Shown in pieces: positions 22,234 to 34,244 of a stretch of 64,000 nt of DNA. Position 1 is the first letter of the stretch, and each line of letters opens with the position of its first letter. The stretch covers positions 415,347-479,346 of the forward strand of contig CAOLHI010000926.1 in NCBI GenBank assembly GCA_948474755.1, given 5' to 3'. The notes below the pieces were generated by a model, which was given only the letters and a program-made list of their open reading frames with translations, was not told the DNA's origin and searched no databases. This DNA is from Ctenosaura bakeri. Lineage: Eukaryota; Chordata; Lepidosauria; Squamata; Iguanidae. A program made the translations under genes and the position numbers.

Positions 22234-22640
22234 GTACTGTGGAGTGGTTTGAGGATCAGACTACAACCCTGGAAAACAGAGTGCAATTTGCTGCTCAGGC
22301 ACGGGCATGTTGCACACTCTGAGCCCCAGAAAACCCCATGATGTGTTTGCCTTAGTGTCACCATAAGTCAGAATTTTTATTTATTTATTTGTATCCCACC
22401 TCTCCATATGGATCGAGGTGGCGAACAACTTACAAACAGCATGTATTTTGAAACATTTCTATACATGCCCCCAACAAGCTGGGTACTCATTTTACCGACC
22501 TGCGAAAGGATGGAAGGCTGAGTCAACCTTGGAGCCCGGCAGGATTGAACTCACAACCTTGTGGTTTGTGACTTGCAGTACTAGCATTTAACCACTGCGC
22601 CACCAGGGCTCCTTTTTGACTTGAAGGTACATAACAGTAG
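22234..22640 (+). repeat. ACA-type SINE split by a second SINE
   Basis: The left part (22234-22376) ends '..caccataagtcagaat'; the right part (22613-22640) resumes 'tttttgacttgaaggtacata'. The halves rejoin to give the normal SINE tail, so the intervening element inserted into it. Confidence 0.75.
22377..22612 (-). repeat. tRNA-derived SINE with A and B boxes
   Basis: On the minus strand it starts GGAGCCCTGGTGGCGCAGTG. The A box TGGCGCAGTGG is at 22602-22592 and the B-box-like GGTTGTGAGTTCAATCC at 22558-22542, so an internal RNA polymerase III promoter is recognisable. The tail is (AAAT)n (22377-22390). The plus strand would read as a LINE-type 'tatcccacctctcc' 3' end. Inserted into the ACA SINE. 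Confidence 0.85.
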
Positions 22641-22644
22641 TAAA

Positions 22645-23021
22645 CAGGGATGTAATTCTTCACTATTTTCAGGTGGGGGTAAGGAGTAATGAATAATTTA
22701 GCAACTTTTTCAACACTGCAAGAAAGTCTTTGAAAACCACACCATTTTGGAAGCCTACTTGAAATTTGAGAGTTATTCTGTGGAAAATTCACACATGGTT
22801 CTTTTGCACAGAAACAGGTTAATTTGCAGGAAGCAATGTGCAGAAAATCCTGTTTCCTGCACAGAAATTGCTGTTTTCTGTGGAAAACAACCCGATGTGA
22901 CTTTTGTGCAAAATGAGTCCCACACTGTGAAGATTTTCATCAGGATTTCTCAAAAATTTGAAAAGCAGTTTTTTGAACCATTTTTTTTTTCAAACATTTT
23001 CAGATATTTGCTCCATCCCTA
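22645..23021. mobile_element. Non-autonomous hAT-like element
   Basis: 377 bp with inverted ends CAGGGATGTAA (left) and GCTCCATCCCTA (right, reads TAGGGATGGAGC on the other strand). The interior is palindrome-rich ('tgtggaaaattcacacatgg', 'gcacagaaattgctg'). The candidate 8-bp duplications are degraded. Related copies lie near 9216 and 26925. Confidence 0.6.
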
Positions 23022-23488
23022 CTGATAAATAGGACAAATGAGAAAGAAGGGGCAGAAAGCACTCAGTATTCTTTAGTCTTGTGAAAGCATAAAATCCAGG
23101 TTTGTGCTGATTCCCATGGGAATCAATAGATTTTGTGCCAACATCTAAGCCAATGGTCAAAGTACCTATATGAGAATGTGAACTATCATCATTTCTAAGA
23201 GATCAGTTATGATGTGCAAATAAATGCAAATTTAACTAAAGAAACATGGTGTTTCATGGTTTGTAGCAATGATGTAGTAACTTATTCATACAGTCCTGTC
23301 ATTGTATATGGAGCTCACAGGGTAGGTGAATTGTGGCGAGTGGGGGTAAGGAATATAAGGTACAGATATAAAAATATAAACTTAGAGTCAGAGACAGAGT
23401 TTGCTCCAGACTTGATCATTCTGAAAGTAAATCAAAATTTGTGTGTGGGTGTGAGTGTTTTCTCTCTTGCACAGTCAAGACTATTTTT
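23022..23488. other. Unassigned
   Basis: Non-repetitive A+T-rich sequence with a spurious 129-codon frame running into the L1 tail. Nothing recognised. Confidence 0.4.
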
Positions 23489-24905
23489 AAAATTAATTTT
23501 TATTAAAATTTTCCATATTTACAAAAGAAAAAAGCTGTGTGTATATGTATTATTTATATACACATACACACTATATATACTACTGATCTTGTTTCATTCA
23601 TAAATGCAATTATGCCAAACTTTTTACATTAAAATTGACTTCCTGCCCGACTCCACATACACAGAAGAAAATAGTATCGTTTTATTACTTCTCTCACATT
23701 AATCATCCTTTCTAGTTTTATTTCCAGAATTATATTATCTTGTTATCCTTAACATTACTTACTAGAGAAGAATTCTGTATTCTAATCAAAACCAATAATT
23801 GTAATGTCTCATCTTTCTTTTTTTCATATAGCTCATGAAAGGTTGCCAAATAACTAAATATGAATCTAAACTTTTCCCTTTTAACAAAAATGTTGATTTA
23901 TCTAGTTGTTACCATAGTTTCCAGCCCGGACTTGTGGGATATTAGATATCACTTTGATATCAATAATTTGGCCTTCTCTACCTATTTCTCTCCACGTGCT
24001 GCGAGGTCTCCCGGACAAGCTCGCAGACAGGCACGGCCGCTAATCACTGTAATATTCCAAACAATACAGGCTGGCCAGAAATAGCCGTCCTGCCGCTTCA
24101 GGAGACCTCAAAGGCAAGTACTCTATTATGTATGCACGTTACTTACAAAGAACTCCCTGCCCCAAGCAGACAGCTTGATTAGAAGAACCCTCATCTGTCA
24201 AGCACTCCACGTTTGCATACTATCTACTCTATTGTCAATTCGGACCTAACTCAATCATGCTAAATTCTGGCCTTTCGGAGGCTTTGTCTCTAGCCCAAAA
24301 CTCATTGTTTTCTCCAAGTACGGACTAGCCTACGGGCACATTTTCCCCTATAAAAACCCCTGACTTTGAGAGCTTCTTCGGATCACTCCCGACTTCCATC
24401 CCTCCTTGCTGCCGCTTTGCTTGGCGAGCCTTCCCCTCAGTCCCATGTACTGAGACTCCATACCTCTGAACCTCTGCTGCAGAGTACCTGGGCTCCAGGA
24501 CAGGTGTAGTATTACCTAAACCAACAACTCCTCTAAAATTCCCTCTATCCCACTACAACCTTTATTTCTATAGTTATCTGTGTGAGTGTGCTGCATACAC
24601 TGTTTGCCTGTATTTTTAATAAAGCAACATTTATTATTTCAATTCTGTTTGCTCCTTGACTTGGCCTGACCCCATGGACATTGGGTGAAAGATCTCGCTC
24701 TGTTGCCCTGCCTCTCGTATTGCTAGCTTGTGCTCTTGGCTAATTTCCCCAATTTATATCATTGAGATATAATGGTTTTCCCCTCGGGACCCCCAGAAAA
24801 CAGGGTAACAGAGTTCAGCTAATTCTGTTAATCTTTTTATCCATCTCCAAAGGCTATTTTGCAAATACATAGAACTTTGGTAAATTGCACACTGAAATAG
24901 AGGAG
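23489..24905 (-). mobile_element. L1 3' fragment interrupted by a solo LTR
   Basis: The minus strand of 24905-24811 encodes WRWIKRLTELAEL, and 23906-23780 continues with DKSTFLLKGKSL and WQPFMSYMKK, the C-terminal end of L1 ORF2. The 3' UTR of about 320 bp ends with AATAAAAATT at 23489-23515. The pieces are separated by the LTR at 23907-24810. Removing it and one 4-bp copy rejoins the reading frame (..AEL-DKS..), so the LTR inserted into an existing L1. This copy also marks where the L1 3' end normally falls. Confidence 0.75.
23907..24810 (+). repeat. Solo LTR of the gag-only element family (in L1)
   Basis: 904-bp LTR from TGTTACCATAG to CAGGGTAACA. TATAAAAACCCC near 24351 and AATAAA near 24618 mark promoter and polyadenylation site. 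Flanks are TAGT (23903-23906) and GAGT (24811-24814), a 4-bp duplication with one mismatch. It lies in opposite orientation to the host L1 fragment. Confidence 0.88.
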
Positions 24906-25182
24906 AAAAGGGGTGTATATGTATATATATACACTCACAAACACACATATGTATACATACACAGACATATATTTTCAGACCAAAGGAGCAGGGTTTTAAA
25001 AAAAAGTTTTCAGAGCTGTGCTGTGGTGTTTGAAGCAGAGGGTCTCAGCTAGAGTTTTCTCAAATCCTCAGATTCCATAAGAGGTTGTTAGGGTTTCAGT
25101 AGGAGATCATGCTTGAACTAAATAAATAAATATAAACAATTCTTTTTTCTTTTTCTTTTTTTTTTTTTGAGCTGTAGATAAA
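24906..25182. other. Low-complexity TA/CA stretch and poly-T
   Basis: 24917-24965 is a degenerate TATA/CACA tract; 25142-25168 is a T-rich tract just before the next MITE. No gene. Confidence 0.5.
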
Positions 25183-25584
25183 GGCTATTTCTGCACCTCA
25201 ACGCTTCCCGTGATCCTGGCAGCATCTTTGCCTGGATAGGGGTGCAATGGGAACACTCCTCTCAACACCTGGCCAGCTCCCTGCAGAAGGGAGCACAAGG
25301 GACACATGCCTGCCTTCCACAGTGCAGTTGGCCTCTTTCCCATGATGTGCTGAGGAAGGAAGCACATGACTGTGCCTCCGCCTCTTCTGTACGGCGGGGG
25401 TGACAGGAGTGTTGTGCGGTTACAGGCAATTGACAGATTTTTTCTATTAAGAGAATATCCTGCAATCACAATGGGTGAGGATGGGTTGGTAGCAAGACCG
25501 CAACAAAGTCATGTGAAATAATCACCCACCAACCGCTGCCATCGTGTCCCTATGGTGGGACTGCAACACCATGCGGAAATGGCT
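25183..25584. mobile_element. GGCC-terminus MITE, ~400-bp class
   Basis: Termini GGCTATTTCTGCACC and GCGGAAATGGCT, interior as in 21504-21918 ('gatcctggcagcatctttgcc', 'ctgcagaagggagcacaagg'). Flanking triplets aaa/ata match at two of three. Confidence 0.75.
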
Positions 25585-25663
25585 ATAGTAATTTTTATGC
25601 AGGGGTTCCCTGAGATCTGAAGATTATTTCAAGGGTTTCTCCAGAGTAAAAAAAAAGTTTAGC

Positions 25664-25866
25664 AAGTCTGGTTCAGAGTGTTGCATTGGAACTTGGGAGT
25701 CCCAGATTTAAGTATCCAGTGGACCATAAAACTCATTGGATACCTTTTGACCATTTACTCTCTCTCAGCCTGACATATCTTCCAGGATTATTGTGAAGAT
25801 AAATTCGAGGAGAGATGAGCCAGGCACAGAACTCTGAACAAACTGGAAAACCAACTGGATATTAAG
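25664..25866 (+). repeat. SINE with 5S/tRNA-like head
   Basis: Second copy of the type at 22027: 'cattggaacttgggagtccc', 'aaactcattggatacc', 'ctctctcagcctgacatatc', 'attgtgaagataaattcgag'. Diverged. Confidence 0.6.
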
Positions 25867-27712
25867 AGAAATAGTAAAAATTGTACCAACAGGGAACACC
25901 CTGTGACATCACCAGGACCCACTACTGTGAAGTCTTTAGTGGTTGTCCCCAAGTCTCAGGGCTTGGAATGTTCCTAAATATTTGCAAGTTTCCTTGGCAC
26001 ACATCACCAAAGCAGTTAGCCTACTAGCTGACTTCCTGGAAAAGAGAAATTTGCTTTGCTATGGCAGAGTCTCCTGTGTTTGTTGAAAGAGAAAGATCAA
26101 CATTAGCGCTTGTGCTGAGATAATGGAAAATATCTTTGCTCATCAGCAAGCAAGATACCATTCATGGATTATGTTTCCTTCCCGTAGCCATATCACATGT
26201 GTACGCAAGTGTTGGTTTCTGCACACCTTTCAAGGTTATTGTACATAGGGGTTTGACGTAGTCCATGCACTCAAGCAGAGTTTGGACATAATGCAAGAAA
26301 AAAATATGACAGTATTTCTTTATTCAAGGGAAAGAACAGTTTGTATCTTTCACAGCACTGAAATTCTGGTCTTTACCTCCTATTTCTTTGTAGTGTTTTT
26401 GTCTTACAATCACCAAACCAGATGCTGAAGTCCCTAGCATAGCAACCATATAGTTTGTGTTAAACTGCATTTTATCAACTTTTCTTTTACTCCCTTGCTT
26501 TCTCCCATGATTGGTTCTGCTTACCTTGTCTTAAATCTGACAGTCATTCCTGCAACTGTTTGAATTTTACAATATATCTTCATTTAATTCTCATGTAGCT
26601 ATATCTTATCACATAGAAGCTGCAATTCTGTCCTTGGCATACTTACTAGGGAGTATGTATAACTGGACATACAGGAAATTATTTCCAAGCAATAGGATTA
26701 TACTGTTAAAAGAAATTTTATTCTTCTCTCTGGGTCCCAGGGTATCATGATTCTGCTATGGTTCAGTTATGGAAGTCTTCACATTCATTTAATTAAAAGT
26801 AACTTCCAAAGTTTTCAGGTGTTGGAAGTGGTTTAAGTAGAGGCAAGTAAAGGGAGGAGCATTTAATTCACCTGCTCCTGCATGTAATTTTTTTTTTTAA
26901 AAAGAGTCTCCCATCCTGACCCTGTTAATAGACATAATTGGTGATAGAAATAATAACCAAAAATATTTCTAAAAATTGTCAAAAGCAAGTTTTTCAAGTG
27001 TTGAGAAACCCTAATGAGGAGAATTTTGGACTGATAAGAATCAGTTTGGGTCTTATTCTGTTCAAATTTCACATGTGGTTGTCTCATACAGAAAACAGCT
27101 TTTTTGCAAGAGGAAAAAGCATTTTCTATGTAGAATATAATATAATTTATTGTTTTATATAATATATAATATATATCATATTATAATGCAAGCATTATAT
27201 TTCTATGCAGGAAGAAACCATGCACAAGTTTTATACCAAATAAGTCTCTAGTTGGAAATAGGCTTCAAAACAGTGGTTTTTTGGATATTGTATCACAGTG
27301 AGAAGAGTATTGCTAAAATTATTCATTGCCTCCTTTGAGAAGAACCTCAGGGAAGAATTGACATGAGTGGCCAAACATATGAAGAACAAATAGTAGCTTC
27401 CATGAAATCTGGTTTGGCTTTAAAAGAAAATGAGTCAAATTCAAGGGTTACAAGGTTTGTTTTCTGGACCCTATCTCCCATAATCCCTCAGCCCAGCATG
27501 GCCCATTGACTATGGGGATTTGGGTAGTTAAGAAGTCCACAGTATAACTCTTCAATGCTCTGCTTGGACTTGGTTGTAGCCATGTTCATGGCAGGCCCAC
27601 TGAAATCAATAGGACCTACATTAGTCTTGAGATGTTTGTCCAATTGATTTCAGTGAGTTTCTGAAAGATGTTGTTGCAGTCCCATCCTTCTTTCATCATC
27701 AGCTGGCGTGAT
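25867..27712. other. Mostly unassigned, with a hAT-like remnant
   Basis: 26925-27245 shares 'ttcacatgtggtt', 'gagaattttggac' and a TA-rich centre (27124-27186) with the hAT-like family of 22645-23021; its ends are not clear. 27460-27540 has the 'tatctcccataatccctcag' inverted repeat. The remainder is unassigned. Confidence 0.45.
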
Positions 27713-28008
27713 TGCAGAGTAAATCATTAACAGGATTTTCCCATCAATGATCTATGATAGCGCAACTCTCCCATACTTACCTGCCATGTAGAAGGGCAGG
27801 AAGCATGATGGAGGTGCTTCCTGTCCCAGAGCAAAATGGGAAAGAGCCCAGCCTTGCTGCAGAAGGAAGCCGCATGTCCCTCATGTTCCCTTCCAGAAGC
27901 AGCTAGTCACTTGCAGAGAGGGACATTCCCGTCACACTCCCTTCCTGGCAGAGACGCTGCCAGGATCATGACTGGAAGACTTCAGGAAAAGTTAGGTGTG
28001 GAGAAAGC
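27713..28008. mobile_element. Truncated GGCC-terminus MITE, 400-bp class
   Basis: The right end GGTGTGGAGAAAGCCT and interior ('agggcaggaagcatgatgga', 'tgccaggatcatgactgg') match the 21504-21918 class in inverted orientation. The left terminus is missing. Confidence 0.6.
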
Positions 28009-28079
28009 CTGAGAGAGAAAACTGAATAAAAAAATAGGTAGCTGGTTGGTTATAGAGAACATAAAACTTTTAGTTGCAA

Positions 28080-29005
28080 CATCTTAACTGGCTACTGGTT
28101 TGTTAAAATGCTGATTATGACATATAGAGCCCTATACAGCTTGGGTCTAGATTATCTGAAAGACCATATCTCCCTAGATCAGCCTGTCCTAGATTTAAGA
28201 TTTTTGGGCTTTCTCTGAGGCCCTTTTCGCACCTTACCTTTTCCCGGTGCTGGGCTGCTCGGCTTGCGCAAGAAGGCTTGGGAGGAATGCTGTCGCATCC
28301 CTCCTCCTTCAGCTCTGCAGTTCCTTCCTCATTGCACGAATGCCCCACCTCTTCCATTCATAGTGCAGCCTGCACTGAGGAGAGGACATGTGACCAGCCC
28401 GGCTCCCGAGGCTCCGCGCACCAGCTAAGTGCGCGCGGGGCCCCAGAGCGATGCACGATCACACAGCATTTTCGGCTTTAAGTCAAAAATGAAAAAATCC
28501 GTGCACGGTCCGCGTCAGGCCCTTAAGTGTTGCACAAATGTGAGTGTGTCATACGGACCGCTCCCCACATTTACGCAACACTCAAGGGGCCCTTTCGCTT
28601 CAGAAATTCTGTGCGATAAGGGCCTTAGTCTCATCATTGTCACAAGTGGGTGAGAGGGCCTTTTCAGAGTCTGTTCTCAGACTGTGGAACTCTCTCCCGT
28701 GAATGACTAGGCTCTTTTCCACTTGCACAGAGCACCTTTTTATTTAGGCTGGTTTTTTGTGATTAACTGGTTGTTGCAGAAAGATCTGCTGTGTGCTGTA
28801 CTTTTATTCTCATAGTTGTATTTTAGGTGCTTTGTTTTAAATTAGTGCTCTTTTAATGGGATATTTTATTTAATTGGGGTTTTGAAAAAAAGTTGCTGCA
28901 ATCACTGTATTTTGACTGTACTTTGTTTTAATCTATACTGTGAGCCTCTTTGGGGTCTCTTGTTGAGAAATAAGCAGGATATATGTTAATTAAATAAAAA
29001 CTTAA
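28080..29005 (+). repeat. L2-like LINE 3' end, split by a MITE
   Basis: 'gcatatagagccctatacagcttggg'-like text (28122-28145), 'aaagaccatatctccctagat', then after the MITE 'tgagagggccttttcagagtc' and 'actgtggaactctctcccgtg' encode the C-terminal end of an L2-type reverse transcriptase. The 3' end 'gtgagcctctttggggtct' .. 'ggatatatgttaattaaata' closes the copy near 29000. Frameshifted throughout. Confidence 0.7.
28219..28624. mobile_element. GGCC-terminus MITE, GC-rich class
   Basis: Termini GGCCCTTTTCGCACC and CTGTGCGATAAGGGCC, 406 bp, much richer in GC than its surroundings, with CpG clusters (28420-28460). Inserted in the L2-like copy. The interior contains 'tgttgcacaaatgtgag' and 'acatttacgcaacactcaa' as internal inverted arms. 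Confidence 0.75.
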
Positions 29006-31504
29006 GACGGAGCATAAATGTAAATATTCAAATCTGCATTAATTTTTTGATGGACCAATAAACGTGACTTTTCCCATGCCAGTCATCATTTGCTGCTACA
29101 TTGACCTATGCCTATCCCTGGCCCAAAAGACCTGCATCAGAGCCTGGAAAAGTTACCTTTTTGGACAATGTCTCCCAGATTCTTCCAGCCAGCATGGCAT
29201 GTCCAAAAACCAAAAGCAATGTTTCCAAGCCCTAGATTGCATGAGATCAATTTTATCAAACACATGTTTGTTCTCTCTCTCTCTCTTCCCCCATTGCTTT
29301 TCAAACACACACAATGTTGAATGTTTTATGGAAGCATATTAAAAATGTAATATGGCAAGTTACGAGGTTTAGCCTCCTGGTAATCATTATGAAAACATAC
29401 TCTGTTGTAGCTAGAAAAAAATGGACACATGGAGTACACTCATCTTTGTAGGGGAAGGTTAATTAACTCCTTCAGTTTGGGGGTGGATGGGGGAAGGTAG
29501 AGTTAAGTTACCTCCCCACCCTCTTTCTTTTAAAGGGGAAAAATACATGGGGAGCATTTCTGGGATGCTTTATAGCTCTGTTTATACTGAATACTTGCAT
29601 AATATGTTAACAGTTGAAGAGGAAGTGCTTTAACTTTGTGGCAGTAAAATGCCCAGAGAGCAAGTGAGCAAGTCTGCAAGAGCTCCTTCCTCCCTGTCAC
29701 TGAAGCATGAAACATTCCCCCTCCATTCATTAAAAAGAAAAAGAAAAAAAGAAGAAAAAAGCCAGTGCCATGCCATATCCCTGGTGAGCAGGAACAAGCT
29801 AGTGTGGTTCATGTCATGGCTTGCAAGTGAATAAAGCTTGCTCAGATTCTTCCTCACCCCCTGCTTCTCTGAGTCACAATCAGATGTGGACTGCTGCCGA
29901 TTTCCTCATTAGACAGTCCTCACCATAGTTAGTCACATCAATGCTGCTAATTCATTATCTTTGAAGAAGAGCAGAAACATAGATCAATTTAGGTGGTGCT
30001 CTGCATTCTTTATAGGGCTGCACACACACAGTAACCAGGAACAGATGAAGGGCTCAAGGAGGGAGGGAGGGAGGGGAGGAGAGAAAAACACCAATCCTCA
30101 TACAATTTTCAGTACCTTCTAAATGACCCCAGCTGCCTCTGACTTCTGAGCTTGCACCTTCAAATCAGAATTGTCACAAAATCCCACAGCCCTGTCAGAG
30201 ATGAAAGGGTCTGGTAAATCTGAATCCATACACCCTGCAAACATCAACCATAGGTTCACAGAAGAAGAAGGATTTCCTGTAAAACTTTCAACAGTAACAT
30301 GGCTTTGGCAGTAATATAACCTGAAGTGTTTTAAAACCTCTCTTAAAGGATTGTTTAGATTACATGCTATTGTTGTTAAGAAGGGACAGCACAAAAAAGG
30401 GAGCCATTTTAAAAGTGTGGTACTGTGGGTATTATGTTCAGATTAAAATGTAAAAAAATGCTTTAATTTAATTAGTTAAATGCTTTTTAAAATGCCTTAA
30501 AGATCTGTTGTTAAAACAGCCTTATAGCCAATTAATATAGTGGACTCTTTATTTAATGTATGTGTACACAAGCATCTGTATACCTGTAGAGGTCACCAGT
30601 GAGATAGCCACCACAGGAACACACAAAGTGGAAGTGTCTTTTTCTTTGACCCACATTCTTTGCAAGGAGAGAGAGCTCAGTGCAGCTTATTACTAACTGT
30701 TGTCACAGTAAAATGTAACAAAATTCAAAATCCACAAAAAAGTGACACGTTTATTAGACCAATACCTCATGCAAGCTTTCAAAGTTTCATTGGTATCTCC
30801 ATCAGGCAAAGATGTCAAAAATCATACAGGAGCGGGGGGGGGGATTATGATGTTAGTCACATGCCTACAATTTATTAGTTTTGATGTCTGTTAAGATGGT
30901 GTGGAGGAATATCCCTTCATCCCAACTCCCACTGCTGTGGCCCTGGAAGAACAGAACTGCAGGCAGGTACTGCTTTGTATTACATCGGCCCAGCAGCTGA
31001 TGGAAGAATAGACAGCATCTGCAGGACTTAATCCCCTCCCCATTAATGGAAGCCAATGGATTTCAAATTTTATTGCCTGTGTTTTACTGCCTTTTGTCCC
31101 CAGTCCCTGCATGGCCAAGAAGGGGAGTGGCTTCTGCCTGCATTGGTATCTCTTGATAGTTTTAAGAGTGGAATTGCAAAATAGCAATTGGTCCCAACCA
31201 GCTTGATAATGGGGGTGTAACTCTGTCTCCTCTCTTACTGGTAAACTTAGGTGGCACAGCATATGATAGATACAGCTTTGAGGGTAGGGAGGAGATAATT
31301 TAACAGGGCGTAGCTCTACATTTGTCCTGGCAAGTCTTGATGCCCCCCAAATCTTCTGTTCTTACACTGCCTGCTGCCACTCAAACCTACACCAGCAGCT
31401 GCTAGCTGCATTCTCACTCATGAAGGGTAGGCAGTGTCCCCCTTACAGGACTGCTTGCATGAACACAGCCTCATGTGGTGATGATAGCAGTGTAGTTGTC
31501 GGTT
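29006..31504. other. Mostly unassigned, with short repeats
   Basis: 29145-29215 carries a 'gttacctttttggacaatgtc' inverted-repeat remnant; 29272-29287 is (TC)n; 30057-30080 is (GGGA)n; 30735-30830 is a repeat-like block ('gacacgtttattagaccaat'). The rest shows no frame over 123 codons and no motif. Confidence 0.4.
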
Positions 31505-31552
31505 GCCAAATCATCATCACCACCATTATCATCATTGTCATCATCATCAATT
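31505..31552. repeat. (ATC)n-rich tract
   Basis: Degenerate ATC/CAT repeat. It sits directly upstream of L2-like material. Confidence 0.7.
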
Positions 31553-31579
31553 TACAGGCATAGTTAAACATTCACAGTA

Positions 31580-32110
31580 TACTTAAGTTTTAAAAAATTA
31601 AACTATCAGAAAATCAAAACCACTTAAACATATAAGCCTTTTACAAAACAATAACAAACAAATATTCAGTGCATTATACAAGGCCTGTTCCCCATTAAAA
31701 GGGCTATGTGCAAAGATTTGCAGGAATAAAAAGATCTTCTTCTGCCTGCAGAAAGAAAGAGAGTCCAGAGTTTTCTGGAAAGAGAGTCCAGAATCTGGGA
31801 GCAGCCACAAAGAAGGCCCTCTCCCATGTTCCCACCAAATATACCTGTGAGGTTAAGTGGGGACAAAGAACAGAGCTTCCCTGGCAGATCTCAAAGCAAA
31901 TAAACCTGAGAGGGGAGGCTAGCAGCTGCAGCAGGGTGTTGGGGAGGCAACGTAGCAACAGGTCCTGGGGTGAGGGGCAAGATAAGTAGCAGGACTGGTG
32001 AGCTTTTGCCAACGACATGGGAAAACAGCCTAGTACACCAGACCCTGACAAGTTCAAAAATGGCAGAGGGTGCCAGCCAGTCTTAAAATGCCCTTGAATC
32101 ATAGATCCAG
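31580..32110 (-). repeat. L2-like LINE 3' region fragment
   Basis: 'gagtccagaatctgggagca', 'aagaaggccctctcccatgt', 'caccaaatatacctgtgagg' are landmarks of an abundant L2-like 3' region, also seen at 18700-19015, 35230-35400 and 42380-42480. Overlapping frames on both strands are incidental. Confidence 0.55.
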
Positions 32111-33035
32111 GTCCCAGTGTTTGTCTGTGAAATTGTCAGCTAACACAACTGCAAACAATCTTGCTAACACATTCCCTTTTCCAAGGACGAAAGAGAGCTG
32201 AGTGAGGAATCCTTGCTACTGTCATGGGTTCTTAACTCACTGTTAAGTCAGATCAGGCCTCTGATTCATCCCGGGGCCACTCAGCTTGGGTTTTATTTTT
32301 TTAAAAACTGTTAACTACCAGACTCCTGTAGTCGTCATACCGGCTGAGGGATTCTGAAAGTTTGTTGTCTCCAAAAAAAGCACCTACTTCTCAATATCTG
32401 AGTTGAAGTCTATTGTTTTAACCTTTTGCAAGCCTCTCCATGGGCCAAACTATGCATTATGCACGGGGTGTTCTTGTGTCTCCATTTTCTCATAGGCAAT
32501 TATGGATGTGGAGCAAGAAGGGGAGGAATCCTTACTGGTAAAGCAGCCTGAGGGCAAAGGAGGGAAGTTTCCAAGATTTGCCTTGCATTTTTCCTTGGGC
32601 AGTAGCCATGCTGATGACTGGGAGATTCCAAAAGCAGTACTCCAAAAAAGGTAATGTTTCCAGGCTCTGGTTGAGAGGCAGGTTTGCTCTCCCTGCATCA
32701 TTGAGTTGCCTAGCAACAGAAAACGCACCTCCCTTGGCAAGGTACCTGAGTGAATCAGAGCAGCTTTGGCAATGAGGTAGATGTGGAGGTGTGAGAAGCG
32801 CAGCAGCTTTGCACTTCTGGCTGCCGTGTTCCTCTGCTGGAATGGAAGGGAATGTCCCCATCTTTCCCTAATTGGGTAGTTTGTGCTCTTCCCATTTCCC
32901 TCCCCACCCCCCAGCACAGTCTTTCCCATCACACCCAGTGCTACTGTTACTGTATACCAAATCAAAGTCTCTTTATTACTGGCAGAAGAACAGGAGGGAA
33001 TGTGTATCTGAAATTAATGGGGTGAGGCTTCTTTG
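32111..33035. other. Unassigned
   Basis: Contains a 171-codon minus-strand frame (32450-32965) overlapped by a 109-codon frame on the same strand. Neither shows a motif, and their cross-frame overlap argues against coding. Confidence 0.4.
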
Positions 33036-33253
33036 TGCATCCAGACTGATTAAAAGGACTGGAAAGCCCCAGATTTTGTTCTTCTTTCTCTGATTTTATT
33101 TTATTTATCCCAGAATATTTTCTGTCAGCTCCCAGTACAATCAGAGACATTTTATAACAGCTTCCCAGATCATTTTATGACAGCTTCCCAATTTATAACA
33201 TAGAAATGAACACGAACAAAATCTGGAGTTTTTCAATCAGTCTGGATGCATCC
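33036..33253. mobile_element. Foldback element
   Basis: The left arm 'gcatccagactgattaaaag' .. 'ccagattttgttc' pairs with the right arm 'gaacaaaatctggagttttt' .. 'caatcagtctggatgcatcc'. A related half-copy is at 53745-53865. Superfamily unknown. Confidence 0.7.
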
Positions 33254-33761
33254 TTTAACATGTATATTTGCTTTAAAATTCACTTCCCACTTAACAGTAT
33301 TTGATTATACCCAAAGGATATATAAACATCTGTAGCCATGGCTAGTCAGAGCTTAGTGCTTTGGTTGTCAGATTATTTCACCCCCATAGCATACTGACCT
33401 TGTAACAACAGTCATCTTAGAAATGCAGCTGCAATGGGCAATTACGTTTTTTAATAAAGATCTAAATTCATGTTGATTGCATGACATTATTTCAGGAAAT
33501 AACTGAAATGTGGTAAGATTACATTTCAGTTTCCTTCTGAACCATCTTTCTCTACTTTTGAAAAATCTTTTCCAGGTTCAAACTACCAACACAAGGCTGT
33601 ATAAAAATTATTTGAAACACACACACCATTATCTCCTCTTTCCTCTTCCCCCCATTTTCAGGATATGACTAAATTAACTGTGATGACTAAATCTGGGATG
33701 AGTAACTTCAGAGAGTTTGAGGACCATTGCCCACAGTCCGTAGACCCATTGTACGCTACAC

Positions 33762-34244
33762 CAGTGGTTCTTACCTGGAGTTTGGGAACCCCTGGGTGGT
33801 GCAATGTCCTCATAGGGTCTGCAAAGGCTTGAATAAGTCTTATGAGCTTTTACAGCTAAAATATAATGACTGACTGACTGAATGAATGAATAATGAGTGC
33901 AAGGAAGACAGATGGACAAACAGACAGGCAGTCATACGTTGATCTCGAAGAGGAGGAGTCTTTTGCTGATGACAGACATGAGTTGTACAAATTTTCATTA
34001 CAATATCTCAAACCATTAAAAGGTTATGAAATTGTTTAACAGCAAAAAATGTACTCAGCACTTGCCGCTTCTGCACAGTCACACCATGGAAGTGAATGAT
34101 GCTGAGTGGCTGAGAGAAAGCATGTGACATTTCTTACAACAACATATACAGTCAGAAGTCACCTTGAGTCAAATTCTGGTGCTCCACAGCAACAAAATAA
34201 ACTTAAAGGGGGGTCTGCAGTAAACAAAAAGTTAAGAACCACTG
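33762..34244. mobile_element. Non-autonomous hAT element (CAGTGGTTCT terminus)
   Basis: 483 bp with termini CAGTGGTTCTTACC and GTTAAGAACCACTG. Flanking 8-mers cgctacac and ggctatac match at six of eight. The CAGTGGTTCT end is that of the Charlie-like hAT group. No transposase frame. Confidence 0.85.

Noticed and set aside
22592..22602. A-box-like sequence as a functional tRNA gene
   Set aside because: Part of a tRNA-derived SINE with an (AAAT)n tail; no cloverleaf or mature tRNA 3' end.
23214..23603. 129-codon frame at 23.2-23.6 kb as a gene
   Set aside because: Its second half runs into the antisense L1 3' UTR, and the first half has no motif.
32450..32965. 171-codon minus-strand frame as a gene
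   Set aside because: A second 109-codon frame overlaps it on the same strand in another phase; composition is unremarkable and no motif is seen.
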